The notes under the pieces: generated by a model | Database searches by the model: none | Told to the model about the DNA's origin: nothing | What the model saw: only the letters and a program-made list of their open reading frames with translations | Assembly (NCBI RefSeq): GCF_000006565.2 | Contig: NC_031477.1 | Span: forward strand, 2,636,043 to 2,700,042 | DNA from: Toxoplasma gondii ME49 | Lineage: Eukaryota; Apicomplexa; Conoidasida; Eucoccidiorida; Sarcocystidae | Reading direction: 5' to 3' | DNA length: 64,000 bases | In this document: positions 22,977 through 35,400 of the stretch, in pieces | How positions within the stretch are numbered: position 1 is the first letter of the stretch | Layout: each line of letters opens with the position of its first letter | Translations under genes and position numbers: made by a program

Positions 22977-25031
22977 CGTGTAGCAGATTGCGGATATCAC
23001 CTTATCCAGTAGAAATTGTTACCAAAAAGATCGTCTTGAATGGACCCACCGGATGCATGCAGTCGAATAAACCGGGTATAGTGCATCCACCACTAGAAAA
23101 GCAAAAGTTTCAAACTGGCAGGCACTCGATAGGGGCCAGTATCCTGGGCCCTGTGCGTAAGCTTTGCAAATAGCTGTTTTCAATGCACGGTCACTTAGTA
23201 CATGAAGCCACAACGACATCTGCTACGCATATGCTATATCATCGGTTTGAGAGGGCCAGTCCTTCCACGAGCCTGCCACTTTGACCGGTAGTGTGAAAAG
23301 CCGAAAGTGGTTCGCTGAATGAGGCTGAGCCTGTCTCTGCCGACACCCACGTTGTCGACGAAACGACAACCACTCAAGGAGAAGTATGCCCTCCCTTAAT
23401 GGAAACTCGCCGAAGTCTCACAGGAAGAGGTCACAGAAAAACATCAACTTGCATATTCCTGACTACTCTCAAGCAACTTCCTAAGCGACGAACCCACTGG
23501 CTTAGAACAGGGGGGTGCGATTCCTTTAGAGACGGGAGATAGCGACGGCGTCGCTAAATCCGGTGACATGGTTTCGCCGCGCAATCGTTCCAGGAGCAAG
23601 TGTCGCCCTGGTCCAGTCCCGCGCTTGGTTTCTGCAAGCCTAGGAGAGTACGGTTTTCGCGGCTGCCATCGTGGTGCGGCAGCTACCCAAACGGCAAAAC
23701 GCCGAGACTTTAAACTTGGGCTCGAATCTGTAGGTCACTTGATGCAATCTGGCAGCTTCGCTGACGAGGCGCCAGTTCGCGATGCTCAAGGAGAAGCACC
23801 ACAGATGTGCTGTAGGACGGTCATATATGCATTTTGGGGCCGCAAACACTCCTTCTGGTCCAAGGTAACGACCGGCGTTTTAGTGGCCGCCACTGTTTTG
23901 TTTAGAGACGTGACCGACCATCTGCTGATAAAGTGTTTTTTCTCCGTCGTACGATGCCAGAAAGCAACAACAACGACGCCTTCAGTGGTCTCAGGCGGGC
24001 GACCGTTTCTGCAGTTTATCCGACTGCCGGCGGGATACACATCTCCGAGAGCCGTACATACCATTCAAAATGACAGGCAAAGTGGGTATGATAAAGCCTC
24101 CAGTAGTTTATAAAAAAACACGCTGTCAGGTTCCTCAGTACGCTATTTTATCTCAACTCTCTAGGGAACTAACAGCAACGACGTCTATGGCCTAGTCAGC
24201 TGCGCCTGGTGTGACCAAGATGTCGTCGGCAGCTTCAGGAGTTGTGCTGGCCCGAACCAGAAGCATTTCTTTTGCTTCCCACTTTATTGTTACACATGCC
24301 TGCCACTGCCTGTGTTTTGGTGTCACACTTTTTCATTTCAAGTAGAAATTGATCACCAGTAAACTACAGGACACCTTAAGCTATTGGGTCGCAGTGGTTC
24401 TGCTTGTGACATAGCGAAGACAGCTAGGCCGTACAGCTCGTCGTCAGTACTGGGTTCAATTTGACTTTGTCGGACAGTTTGGGAGACCACCTCTTGGACA
24501 CAAGAACATGAAAGAGATCACCACCCGCACATTATTAAATAGCGTTGCACACACGTTATGGTGTCGCCCTGATCTGCAGCTGTCAACCGCCAGCAATGAC
24601 TGATGGTGCCACACCTGCAGGATGGACAGTGCGGATCTACACGCCCAAGTACGTGAGGGAAGAGAGGCAAGTAATCTGTTTCACACGATATGCTCCTCTT
24701 TGAAAGCAAGGGTCGGTGTTACAAACTCGGAACACACTTGATAATTTCCGCCTCCCCTCCCCTTCCCGTCATGGACTGACAGTGCACACCTCTGGAAATA
24801 CATAGACATGCACACAGTGGATGTTTGTGGCCGTACACACCTGACTGGTAAAGATCCCTGACGTGGGTCCAGTTACACTAGATGTGTCACCAACGTCCAG
24901 TAAGCGAAACAAACAGCGCCCTCGAACTAAATGCGTCATTCGCCCCAATAGAAGAGTAGAATATGTTCGCAAAGCCGCCCGCCAGCTCCTCACACACACA
25001 GACAATAATGCACTCAGTGCGTTGGCGGGGT
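22977..25031. other. Intergenic region with a doubtful plus-strand open frame
   Basis: This 2.05 kb lies between the 5' end of one minus-strand gene and the 3' end of the next. It contains an open frame at 23568-24113 (+), 181 codons from a real ATG. The frame has a basic N-terminus and a hydrophobic stretch (VTTGVLVAATVLF). It has no recognised domain and may be chance or an exon of an unannotated gene. Otherwise I see nothing. Confidence 0.35.
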
Positions 25032-28000
25032 TTAGAGTTTCGGCCGCATGCCCTCTTGTTCGTCGTCAATATCGAGAATCCAGCCTAAGACGCGGAGTAC
25101 CTCCGTCACTGTAGGCTCTCGGAGTCGTGACTGGCTGCCGGTTCCATTCTTATGACAGCCGCCACTCGTATTTTTCGTCACGCTCACTCCAGATGGGTCG
25201 TTCCTCGCCCTCGTTTTTCCATCTCCCACATCTACCTGCGCTCCGGAGAGCTTACCGTGTTTTCCTGACAACATCGGTTCCACATGCGAGCGTTCACCCA
25301 TATTCTGATTTCCTCTAGGGCTTCCTCTACGCATTTCCGGCAGCCCTCCACATGCAGAGTGACACCTCGGCGAACAAGGTGCTGACACCGGCGCGGTTGC
25401 ATCCGATCCCGCAGTGTATTGGGTCGGCTCCAGCCCTTTCGCAACTCCACTATCGGCGCCAGATGTGCTTTGCTTAGTCTGCGTTGTCTCGCGTTCTACC
25501 GTCCCTCTCTGCTGGATCTCTGACCGGTCCTCAGCCTCGAAAGAGGGCGCCGTGTCGGCGCTGAGTTCAGCACTTTCACCGTTAAGAGGTAACCTGCCAT
25601 TAGGTAAATCCACAGAAAGAATAACACTTGCAGACGGCCTCGGGCTTTCATGCAGAACCCCTGAGGGCGCCGGGCTGCTCGTGCAGCCAGCGACGTGAGC
25701 CTGGAACATGGTGTGCAGACGCCGGAAAAACTCGTCGTTCTCCTTCTTCGCGAGTGCCCTCAAAAAACGACTTATGAGGACATAATTTTCCAGAGTTTGT
25801 TCACGCCTCGCGAGCTTGTCGCATAGGTCTGTCTGCATCTCCCTCCCTGTACTCTTCGCGGTGTGGCCTGCGAGCACAGCGGATCCTGTGCAGTCTCGCA
25901 AGCTCGCTTCCAATGCGCTAGGAAAGACTACCTCAACAACTTTCGCGAAGGCGCGTCTTCCGAGAGCTTCTCGTCGATCGGCCGAGCAACAGAAGTGACA
26001 GAACAGTCTACTTAGCGACGAACAAGGCGCCGGCGGCAACACCATGTGCCCCTCGCTCCGTGCTAAGGGGTCTCCCTCTGAAAGTGGATGCTCCTTCGTA
26101 GAGCTCCTGCCCGCATCGCTCGTGTGGAAGGACCGGCCTGCTTCCGCGTCCGAGCCCAGCTCACGATGGAGACTTTCCCTCTCTCTGTCTTCGTAGCGGG
26201 ACGAAAACGACGACGAATCTCCTGCAGCCGAAGAGGGAGACGAAGGGGACGAGGAGTCTGCGTATGAGACCAGAGTAGTTGAACAAGGTGACGCTGAGGT
26301 CAGCGGCCAGGGTAAGAGCTGCAGGACAGACAGAGAATGCGCAAACGACCTTTCAGAAAGAGCAGAAAGACCGGGATCCCTTGCGAACCGTTAAGGACGG
26401 TGGGTGATGGAACGGAGTCTGCTCAACCGGTGCGACAGCGCTCAGCAGAGGGGTACTGAACGACAGAACCCGGAACCCGGATAACTCCAGGGCTGAAGCA
26501 CGGCCGTTCATCGCCATCACTTACCGCGTTGCTCCACGAGGCCACAGATTCGGAAGACTCTTCTTCTACCTGGTCGAGAATGAGTTGCCGCAGCAGCGTC
26601 GTCTCGCCGTCATTTTCCACATCTGATCCGCTCTGCCTGCAGAGCCACCCGAAAAGTCCTTCATCCGGATTTTGTGCTTCTCGCCTTTTCTTTTGACTTC
26701 GGCCGCTAGCCGGCGCCTGCCCGGCAACTCCAGGATCCTGTCCCACACTCGGTTCGCTTGGCTTGTTCTCCTCTTCGGACGCCGCTCGATCCCAGCTGGC
26801 ATTTCCTTCATCTGCGTCACGGCTTTTTTCGTCTCTTCTCCGCTTTCGCAGCCGAAAGGCCGCCGCTGCAACCGACACTGCAGCGTCCAGCACGCGCGGT
26901 GACAGCTGCGGCGACGCCCGGGAAGCTGTTGCTACAGCCGAGGCAGGAGCTCCTCCGTTCACAGAGAGGCGCCGGTGAGACGCCGTGCACGGAGAGTGTG
27001 GCGCTCGGCCTAAGACTGCTGTCTTCGAGCTGCCTCTGAAACTTGATCCACTTGCCAGCCTGGCTGCGCCGGGACGCTGACAGCCCCGCACCGGCCACTC
27101 GGAGTGCGGCAGCAAGTCAGGGGTGCGCTGCATTTTGTAACAGTCCGAGGGGGACCCGAACGGGGAGTTCTGCGGCGTATCTCCCAGGTCTTGAGGCCGC
27201 AATAGAGACACGTCCGCCCGGCGACGAGGCCGCCCTGGCGCAGCCGCACCGCCAGGTGCAGCCGTCGGTGGATACGGGTGTCTAGACAGCGAGGGCGGAT
27301 AGTGACACCACGCAGTTCCCTCCTCAAAGTCGGCTGCGGTGAAGACGCGACGTTTCAGCGGGCGCCCCTGAGGGCGCCGGTAATCTGTGCCGGTACAATC
27401 CCACGGCATGAGATTGTAGGCAGCCGCAATCGCTCGGAACCTATTCGTGCCATCTTCCGGAAACTTTTTCGTCACGGTTCGTGTATCCGATCCCGAAGAC
27501 CGGAAGAACTGGACACACCACTCCTTCGTCTTTTCCAGATGGTAAACCTGTCGACGGATGCCACCTGTACAGGCAAGAGGGGAACGGAGAGAGATAAGCT
27601 AAAACTCGAAAAGCATCGGCAAACCATCCACTCCTCGGATCTGCGCCTATGAAACATCGAATGTGGTTTTCTCACCAAAAAATCCTCCTTGCGGTCTACA
27701 TTCCAGGGTGGAGGCACAGAAGACAACTTTGAGTCAACGAAAGCAAAATCAGACCCGAGACAAGCTACTTGGTGGTGACCCGAAGCTTCGATTTTGCCTC
27801 CAAGGTTCGCTGGCCTAAATTTAAAAAGAGATAGGTAGCGCATCGCAATTTAGAAACTGAACTCACCGACAGTCTCGTTGACCCAGACGGATTTCTTGAA
27901 CGCGCCACTGCCTGTCGCCTCTGCGACAGGTTTCCGCACTCCCCATCCGATGGGCATCTCCAGCGTGTGCCTTCGCTTCACGGCGTCGGAGGCATTCTCC

Positions 28001-29364
28001 TCTTCGTGGTATCGGTACATATCTTCCTCGCTCTCTGATGACTCGGCTTCATCTTTCTCTTTCTTTCCCTCCCCTTTTGTCGCGGGTGACTCAGACATGG
28101 CCTCCTGAACAGTCTCGCCAGTTTCCTTCTTCCTCGCCGTATCAGAACCGGCCTGACTGTTCTCCTCGTTCCCGCCGTCTCTGCCGGCAGGATATGCGGC
28201 AGGCGACGAGCCTAGCGGCCCAGCCCCGTCGGCCACATACGTTTCACCGCATGCGTCGACGCCCTCGCTTCTTTGCGCCTGCTCCCTCTTTACCTTTCCC
28301 CCTCCCGTCGCTTTACTGTTGGTTGACGGCTCTCTCAGTAGAGTGCCGGCGCCGCTCGAGCTTCCCGAGGCGGCGGTTACCGGCTCTCCGCTGCTGGGAC
28401 GCCCGGCAGGTTTCGTTAGGTCCTGGGAAGCATTCGAGCCGTCGCTGCTCGTCCCGCTGGCCACCACGCTGCTTGGTGGAGGCGGAGGAACTGCATGCGG
28501 GGAAGGGGGCGGCTGAATCGAAGGAGGGCGCACTGCCCAGAGTGGACTCGCGGCCAGCAGCGGCGCGACGACAGGAGAAGCAATGCCTGGAAATCCTGGC
28601 GCTGCCATGGGCAGCCGATCCACAGAGCCCCCTCGCATCTCAGTGGCCGCCGCTCCAGACTTTTCAGAGGCCGCTCCCACGGCCTCCGCTGCCTCCGCCT
28701 TCGCGTTGTCGGTTGCCGCTGCACCCGCCGCCGCCGCACAGTTCTGGCTAGCCAGGCCGGCCGGTCGCGGCATCAGCAGCAGCTGCAGCGCGCTCCTTCG
28801 CACCGCGGCCGCCGCAGCCGCAGCCGCCGCAGCGACGGCGGCCGGTGGAGGCCGCAGCGGTGCTTTTTCCCCGCCAGCGGCTTGCTGTCTCTGCGCCGCT
28901 ACCTGGAGCAGGAGTCGCTGCTGGATCTGCAGCTGGAGCAGCCGCGCCGGGACCTGGAGCGACTGGACGCCCTGCTGCCTCTGCCGCTCCAGCTCCTTCT
29001 CAAGGAGGTCGAGGGCTCTCTGCTGCGCCGCGGGGTCTGACCCAGCAGAGGGGTCTCTCAGGCCGACTTGCTGAAGCAGCTGAAGGTGTTGCAGCTGCCG
29101 CTGGCGCAGATGCTGCTGGAGCAGTTGCTGGCGCTGCAGCTGCTGCTCGGGCGTCAGCGGCCGGAGCGGCCGCGGGAGGAGTGCAAGGCGCGGAAGCGGG
29201 GGGACGACTGGCAACGTTGGCTTCTCTTTCTCCTCGACGGGAGACTCCACCCCTGGAGACGCCTGCTTCCCCTGGAGCTGCTGCGCGAGCAAGTCTCTGT
29301 GCCGCTGGAGCAGCTGCAGCGGTAGCGGCCGCGGCTGCGGATTCGCAGGAGACTGGGGGTCCAT
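25032..29364 (-). CDS. Large Gln/Ala-rich protein with no recognised domain
   Basis: Exons on the minus strand 29364-27867, 27809-27676, 27547-26525, 26318-25032 join in consistent phases (1,0,0), giving 1313 residues. The start is the ATG at 29364 (MDPQSPANPQ). Residues 10-190 are rich in Leu/Gln and predicted helical. A poly-Ala run and Pro-rich segments follow, then an acidic Ser/Glu stretch. Exons 2-3 encode the most ordered-looking part, about residues 485-610, including SVPPPWNVDRKEDF, KTKEWCVQFFR, KKFPEDGTNRFRAIAAAYNL and MPWDC. A basic run (RLRKRRRDEK) could be a nuclear localisation signal. The last exon ends in a helical segment containing FLRALAKKENDEFFRRLHTMF and then low-complexity sequence. 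I do not recognise a family. Nuclear location is inferred. The first intron is only 57 bases (27866-27810). Confidence 0.75.
28800..28856. repeat. GCC/GCA-type triplet run coding poly-alanine
   Basis: A GC-rich triplet run inside exon 1 of the large minus-strand gene encodes a poly-Ala stretch. The neighbouring 28880-29330 is rich in CTG/CAG triplets that encode Gln and Leu on the minus strand. The run makes several long but meaningless frames on the opposite strand. Confidence 0.7.
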
Positions 29365-32300
29365 TTCTACGCCATGCCTGGGACCGAAACCTGAGAGGTT
29401 TAGACCGAGTGCAGATCGAGTTTGGCGACCGAGATAACGGGAAGTAGGGACGTGTACATTGGCGTGACCCCCCGAGACTCTGGTGCCCGCTCGCGGACAG
29501 ACAGGCAAAAACCCCCACGAGGCGCCGCCCAAGCCTCTCCCGCACGCTGGCGTCCTAGACAGAGTCAACACGAGAGGGGACTCCGGGAGAGAAGGCTGCG
29601 TTTTGCGTCAGGTGAGAGCGCGCAGGAGGGTTGAAAGGGTGGCAGAAACAAGAGATGGACAGGGGATCGAAAGAAGACACTTGTGGAGAGGCGAACTAGA
29701 GAAATGTGTAGACTGATATGCGATGAGGAAAGGCGTCCAGAGAAACGGAGATCGGCGGAAACCTCTCGGTGACGAAACCTGCGCAACAAGAGCCACAGTG
29801 AGGAAGAGCTAGGCGCGGAATACGTGTGAGTGGTCGCGCTCTTTCCTGAACTGGAGGTGCACGGTAGTGATTCTTTTAGACAGCTTTTGTTCCTGGGTCA
29901 GTAACGATGGACTGCCACGAGGTCACTTCCTGTCTTGTCGCGGGAGAGGCGAGTCAGTGCGGCCACGAAATGTGGAGAGTGTGGAGGTGCTCCTTCGTGC
30001 ATCAATAGGAATTGCACAAACAGCGGACAGAAGGCATGCTTTCTCACCTTTTGAGCTTTCGCAAGTAACGATGGCGAGGACGCCCGGCCCCTGTAGAGGC
30101 AGCAGGACCCCCAGAATCAGAAAGAATCGCCTGGATTCTGCTCCTCGGAAAACTCGCGCGACCAGCGAGCTCCGCCTCGCGTGTATGAGTATGAAATCCA
30201 GAAAAACCGGCTTTTTCTGAACCCCCTTTTTAGTGCCACACGAACACTTGCGCCAAAAACTACTTTGCATGGAAGATTGCACCAGCAAGAGTGCACTTTG
30301 TTTGTGCCTGAAGAACGGACGTCGTAATTGGCGAGGAGCGACCAGGATCACGGATAAACGGAGAAGAAAAAGAGATCGGGCTTTGCTGCTGGAAATTAAA
30401 GGACTGAAAAGAACGGAGTCACATGTTAAAACCGAGTGAGGATTTCAGTAGGTGTTGGTACGTGTCACTGAAAGTGCAACGGATGTGTACAGCTTATTCA
30501 ACTACGTATTTCGACTCGAAGAAAATCCCGCAAATCGTGACAGAAAAAAGATATTTTTGCGACACACTATGCAGGAGTACGGCCGCTTCTCAAAAAAATC
30601 TTTTTTTTTGAAGGCCGCTAGACATGTCAGAGAGCATGCAAAGAAGAACCTCCGCATGCAGTCCTAGAACCGTCGAAAAATCTCCCTTGCAATGAAGTGA
30701 CACTGCCGTGCTGGTCCTCGCACATCGCGTAAAGTAGAACAACGGGCTGCGAAACAGTGATCTAAATTGTGTTACTTTTCTCTGAGGGAAAACATGCCGA
30801 CACTTCTCCAGTTGCTTGCGTATGCGATGTTCACCCAGATACAAACAACTGGCTCCTTATTTAACAGTCAACACTGCCATCATAACATATCTTGTGCGAA
30901 CCTCTTCAAGCTACACCTGCACGAACTATACCCGTAGCCTTGCCTCCATCAGCGGTTCTACCGTGGAAGCGTCATGTTGTTACGGCGTATATCTCACGAC
31001 ATACCAAGACACAACTCATCCTGCTTGCGTGTCATGTTTTTTGGAAACTCATTGCCCTCGCAACCTTGGCGTCTGCGACATCTTCCGCGACAGTTTTGCG
31101 TGCACAGACTTGAACTGCTTGTCAGAATATTGGTAGTTAAACGAGTCTGTTTCGGCTCAACAGATACAGTCACTGTCACTTCCAAAATGACTATGGCAGG
31201 AGAAACAGGCTACTACTGATTCCTTCCTGATGGGATGATTTTGTACCCCAAATATTACCATCGTCGAAAACCCACCAAAAGAAGTGAACGCTCGAGGTAT
31301 CGATAGACGTTTTAAAGCCACATTTGACTTTTGGATGACAGGGCAGCCCTTCCCGTACGCGGGCTGCTGCACTGCGGAGGCTCTTCAGTAAGAGTTACAG
31401 AGTGGAACTGCATAATACCTGGTGAGGAATGGACTGTCTCAATGAACATCAAAAGCTTCACGTTATCTGCTTGTAGACTGCAGACAGAAATGCGACTTCG
31501 TAGCTCTAAACCAGCCCTTCTGGGTACAATGGAGCCTGTGACTACCCCCTTGTGATTGTCGGTTCTGCGGCCACGCTGCCTGCCGATTGGAAATTGAGTC
31601 TCGGGTCTAGCCCAAGTATTCAGCGCCGGACCAGAACTACGGGTTGAGTCAATGCACCAGGCTACGCAAAAGCGTTTGAGAACTGTTGACCACTGTCTCG
31701 AACAAAGTCGGTTTTTTCGTTGCCGCAATGCCAAGAGAAAAGAAAAACCGCTTCGAGAGAAAACGCACGGACTTCAATCCCAGATAACGGCAACAAATTT
31801 GTTTCCGCAGCTCGCGAGCAAACGCTAGCGGAAACAGGGAGATCGGATAACGAAACCTCGTCACAGTGCCAACGAATGTGTTGCTGTGATCGTGCTGCAG
31901 GTTATAACTTCCAGCAGAGACGACACAGCAACGGACGTGGGGAACACGATTCGATGTTGCTGCCTCTTTATATAGAGTCCAAAAGTCCGGCCACGTCGAA
32001 CATCAAGCGATTTAGGCAGTTTCTTGATGAAAGCCGTTGCGGAGGTAGTTCGTACAACACTGATTCTGACTGAAATATTCACACTACGCCAACATCAGAA
32101 GCGTTTTGAATACGGCATTCGAGTGCAAACGGAAATTGACGCAAACATCACTAGTGGTGTGCCCATGTGTTTCGCACCATCTGCCAGTCAAGAAGTGTAT
32201 TTTCTTCACCCGACGGAGACCGGAAATTCGCACCGCCACTCTCACCTGAGGAATCGAATATGCTTTCTCAACGGCGCCACTGAAACATTCTTGACAAAAA

Positions 32301-32435
32301 CACCGCCTCGCTGCATGCAATCGGAAGCTAAAGCCGGCATCTATCGACCGACTACGACACGACAGCCCAAGATGTACAGCGTCGCCGCTGCATCCATCCT
32401 GAAAAACAGTTTCCCTGGCATGACCTGTGCATGCA
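29365..32435. promoter_or_regulatory. Upstream region of the large minus-strand gene
   Basis: This 3.07 kb lies between the start of the large minus-strand gene and the 3' end of the APN gene, which has the same orientation. It should contain the promoter and 5' untranslated region of the former and the 3' untranslated region of the latter. The frames present are short and have no supporting splice sites or motifs. Confidence 0.4.
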
Positions 32436-35400
32436 TCACTCTTCGATGAATTTGTACATCATCTCCGTTTCTTTGCGCCACATGGCTGGACCACTGTTGT
32501 CGACATCGGGCGTCTCTAGGACGAGGGGCATGTCCTTGAACCACGTCGGGTGCTGCATAATGAACTTGAACGGGGCCATTCCGAGAGTGCCCTTTCCGAG
32601 GTGCTCGTGTCTGTAGACACCCAATTACACCAGAGAAATCAGGTACGTGACGCTAACCCCGCAGGCACCAAGTCTGCCGCGCCGTGGCTCCCCTCAACGA
32701 GCGGTCACCTCCCCCAGCATCAGGCACACTTAGAAAAAAACGGCCGGAATTCAGAAGACTCCGCCGCGTAAGATGCAGACCAAGGCATCCGCGTACTTAT
32801 GTCACACACTTAGCTGCCTGACGAAGGTACCCGACACGTTTGTAACTTTCGATTTGGTGAGGATGCAGGCAGGTGTGAAATTTGCCCTGGCCCTGCGTTT
32901 CATCACACACGGAACTGCACACTGCAGAGATGACTTCGTGGAAACTCCATGCACCCCCTGAAGCTGAGCTCGCGGCCACCAGCTTCGCGCATGCAAATGA
33001 ACGAACCTGTCCAGGCCGCTTCCTAGAGGAGCCTTAGAATCGTTGATATGCATCGCCTTCAGATACTTCATGCCAACGATGCTGTCGAACTTTTTCATCA
33101 CCGCTTCAAATTTTTCTTCCGTTTTGATGTCATGACCTGTGCGAGAAGAAGCAGGAAAGCTGCACACGACTGCCTCGCTGCCCGACAGAAGCGGACACCT
33201 GACAGTCTAGTCCCCCCGGAAAGCTGCTCCTCGACATGCATGCTCATCTCGATGTCAAGTGCCGGCAAGGCCTGACCGAGCGGTTAACTTCAGGCACAGG
33301 CAAACAAAATAGGAAGGAGCGGGCTTTTCAACTCGTTGAATGCACTAAAAAATAGCACGTTCGGCGCAATCACTTGAACGTAAAATTCGGGGTTTCGGCC
33401 AAGCCACACGTTAAGCTGTTTTGAGGTGGGAATGGAGATCTGTTTGAGAAACACAGGGAACTCACCGGCAGAATACAGATGGCACGTATCCAGGCAGACA
33501 CCGATCTGCGGATCGAAGGCACAGAAGAATGACAGAAAATCCCGTTAACGAAAGCAATCCACTCAACTGAATCTGACTGGCGATGAAAAATCTTTGCTCT
33601 CATGAGACTCGTCTGCCGTACTCAGTCTCTGCAAACGCCCAGCTTCTGAGAATGGCCAACTGCCAGGCGTGCTGGCCTGCGAGCCTCTAGAACGTTCCTA
33701 GTGTAAAGTGGCTAGACTTCTGATGGTGAGCACATGCTTTTACTCGAGCAAAGGACGAGTGCAACCGCGTCGACGGGTATCGGCAGGGCAGCCCCTCCGC
33801 ACCGTTTTTAAGAACATGGCGACGAAGACAACCGACTAACTCTGGCGAAGAATTCGAAAGAGTTCATGACGAACCCGCGCCGCTCAGGAAAAACACCGGA
33901 ATTGATTGGTAGCCTAGAGGAACTGTCTGTACACTGTGGAGGAGCACACCCCAACTTACGCGGTCCTTCCTGTCCACGAGAGCAATTATATCTCGGAGAT
34001 CCTCGAACTCGCTGCAGAGCACGTTCTTCTGTCCCGCCATGTTTTCGAGTAGAATCGTGACGCTCTTGGTTGCCGCTATTGCCTTATTGAGACATTCCTG
34101 GCATGCACCAGCCACACCGCAGAAAGGAGGCCGGATCAGCAGTCAACTCACTTGACACGAACCATATCCATGGAAATCCTAATCGATCACAGCACCAAGC
34201 GAATGAATCTCGCGAGACTTTTTCTGAGTCGCGAACTGCAAGCACCGGACTGCGGCGCACCCCTGTGTGGTCTCCGACGCTGCGACTGCATGATCCCTTC
34301 AATCGGACCCAGTTCGTCGCCAATGAGAAAAATGGTACACGAGACTATCTCGTTCGCATCTGACACGTCGCAGAAGCTGCACGTTCTACGGAGATGGGGC
34401 AGTTGTCAGCTTCAGATGGAAATTCCAGGGACTTACTGCAATATGTCTGATGCTTTCTTCCTTGGTGCACTGGCCAACCGTCGAACCTGACAAGGCCAAC
34501 ACGCAAGAAACACTGCAACATGGCGTACACGCGAGGAGGGACGTGGTTGTCAAAGAAAAGAAAGGCTCGCCTACGAGGTTGTTGCCGACGAAACATCTGC
34601 CTAAATGCGTGTCCTCCCCAAAACAGATGTCGTGACTACAGGCGTTTGGGGAGCAGATCACAAGAAAAAGAAAAAAAACACAAAAAGCATCTGGAAGATA
34701 TTCACCTGGGTGAAAGACGTATCGGTGAACGCCGATCTGCTCGCACCTCTGCAGGTCGTCAAGAAACGCGTTGTAGGACACCTTGCGTTTCGCCGCGTCT
34801 GAAGCAACGCAGAAACGCATCGACTTCTCTCCGGCGTGTGAGTGGCAATCACCGAGGCGACATCGCGTAGCGCGTCGGGAGGTCACGTTTCGGTCCACCG
34901 GTGTCTCTAACCAAGAACGCAGCCCCTCCTTGCACTCTTATCTCATAAATACACTCAACAAAACATGTTGAATACCGAGGCTCCGTGCAATGTACACAGC
35001 TGGGTTAAATGTTGACTGCCACCCTGGCAGTACTGCGAGAAAAGCTCTCGCCGCTGTCAGTAAAAACTTGCCTGGGTTCGCTAAGTTGATCAGGTAGGAG
35101 CCGTGAGGCAAGATATGCTCGGGGCCATCGAGCTTCAGCTTCGCCACCTCGGCTTTGAAGCCATCTGCTGATTCGTCGCTCTGCCACAGAGAAGTGGAAA
35201 CGCACGTCAAGCTCATTAGAGAACGGCTGATCTGAAAAAAATACGATCTACAGGCAGATGGTTTACGAATACATGTGCGAGAGGTTGTAGGAGTGTGTAA
35301 CCGTTTGCGTATCAAATCATATTTGTCGACAAAAATATCAAATGTTCATTGTCGCGTAGATGTCAGGGAAGCTCGAAGATCTCTACTGATGACTTACTAT

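Noticed and set aside
28038..29447. Several long plus-strand frames opposite the large minus-strand gene
   Set aside because: They are mirror frames produced by GC-rich CAG/CTG and GCC triplets. They have no splice sites or protein-like composition.
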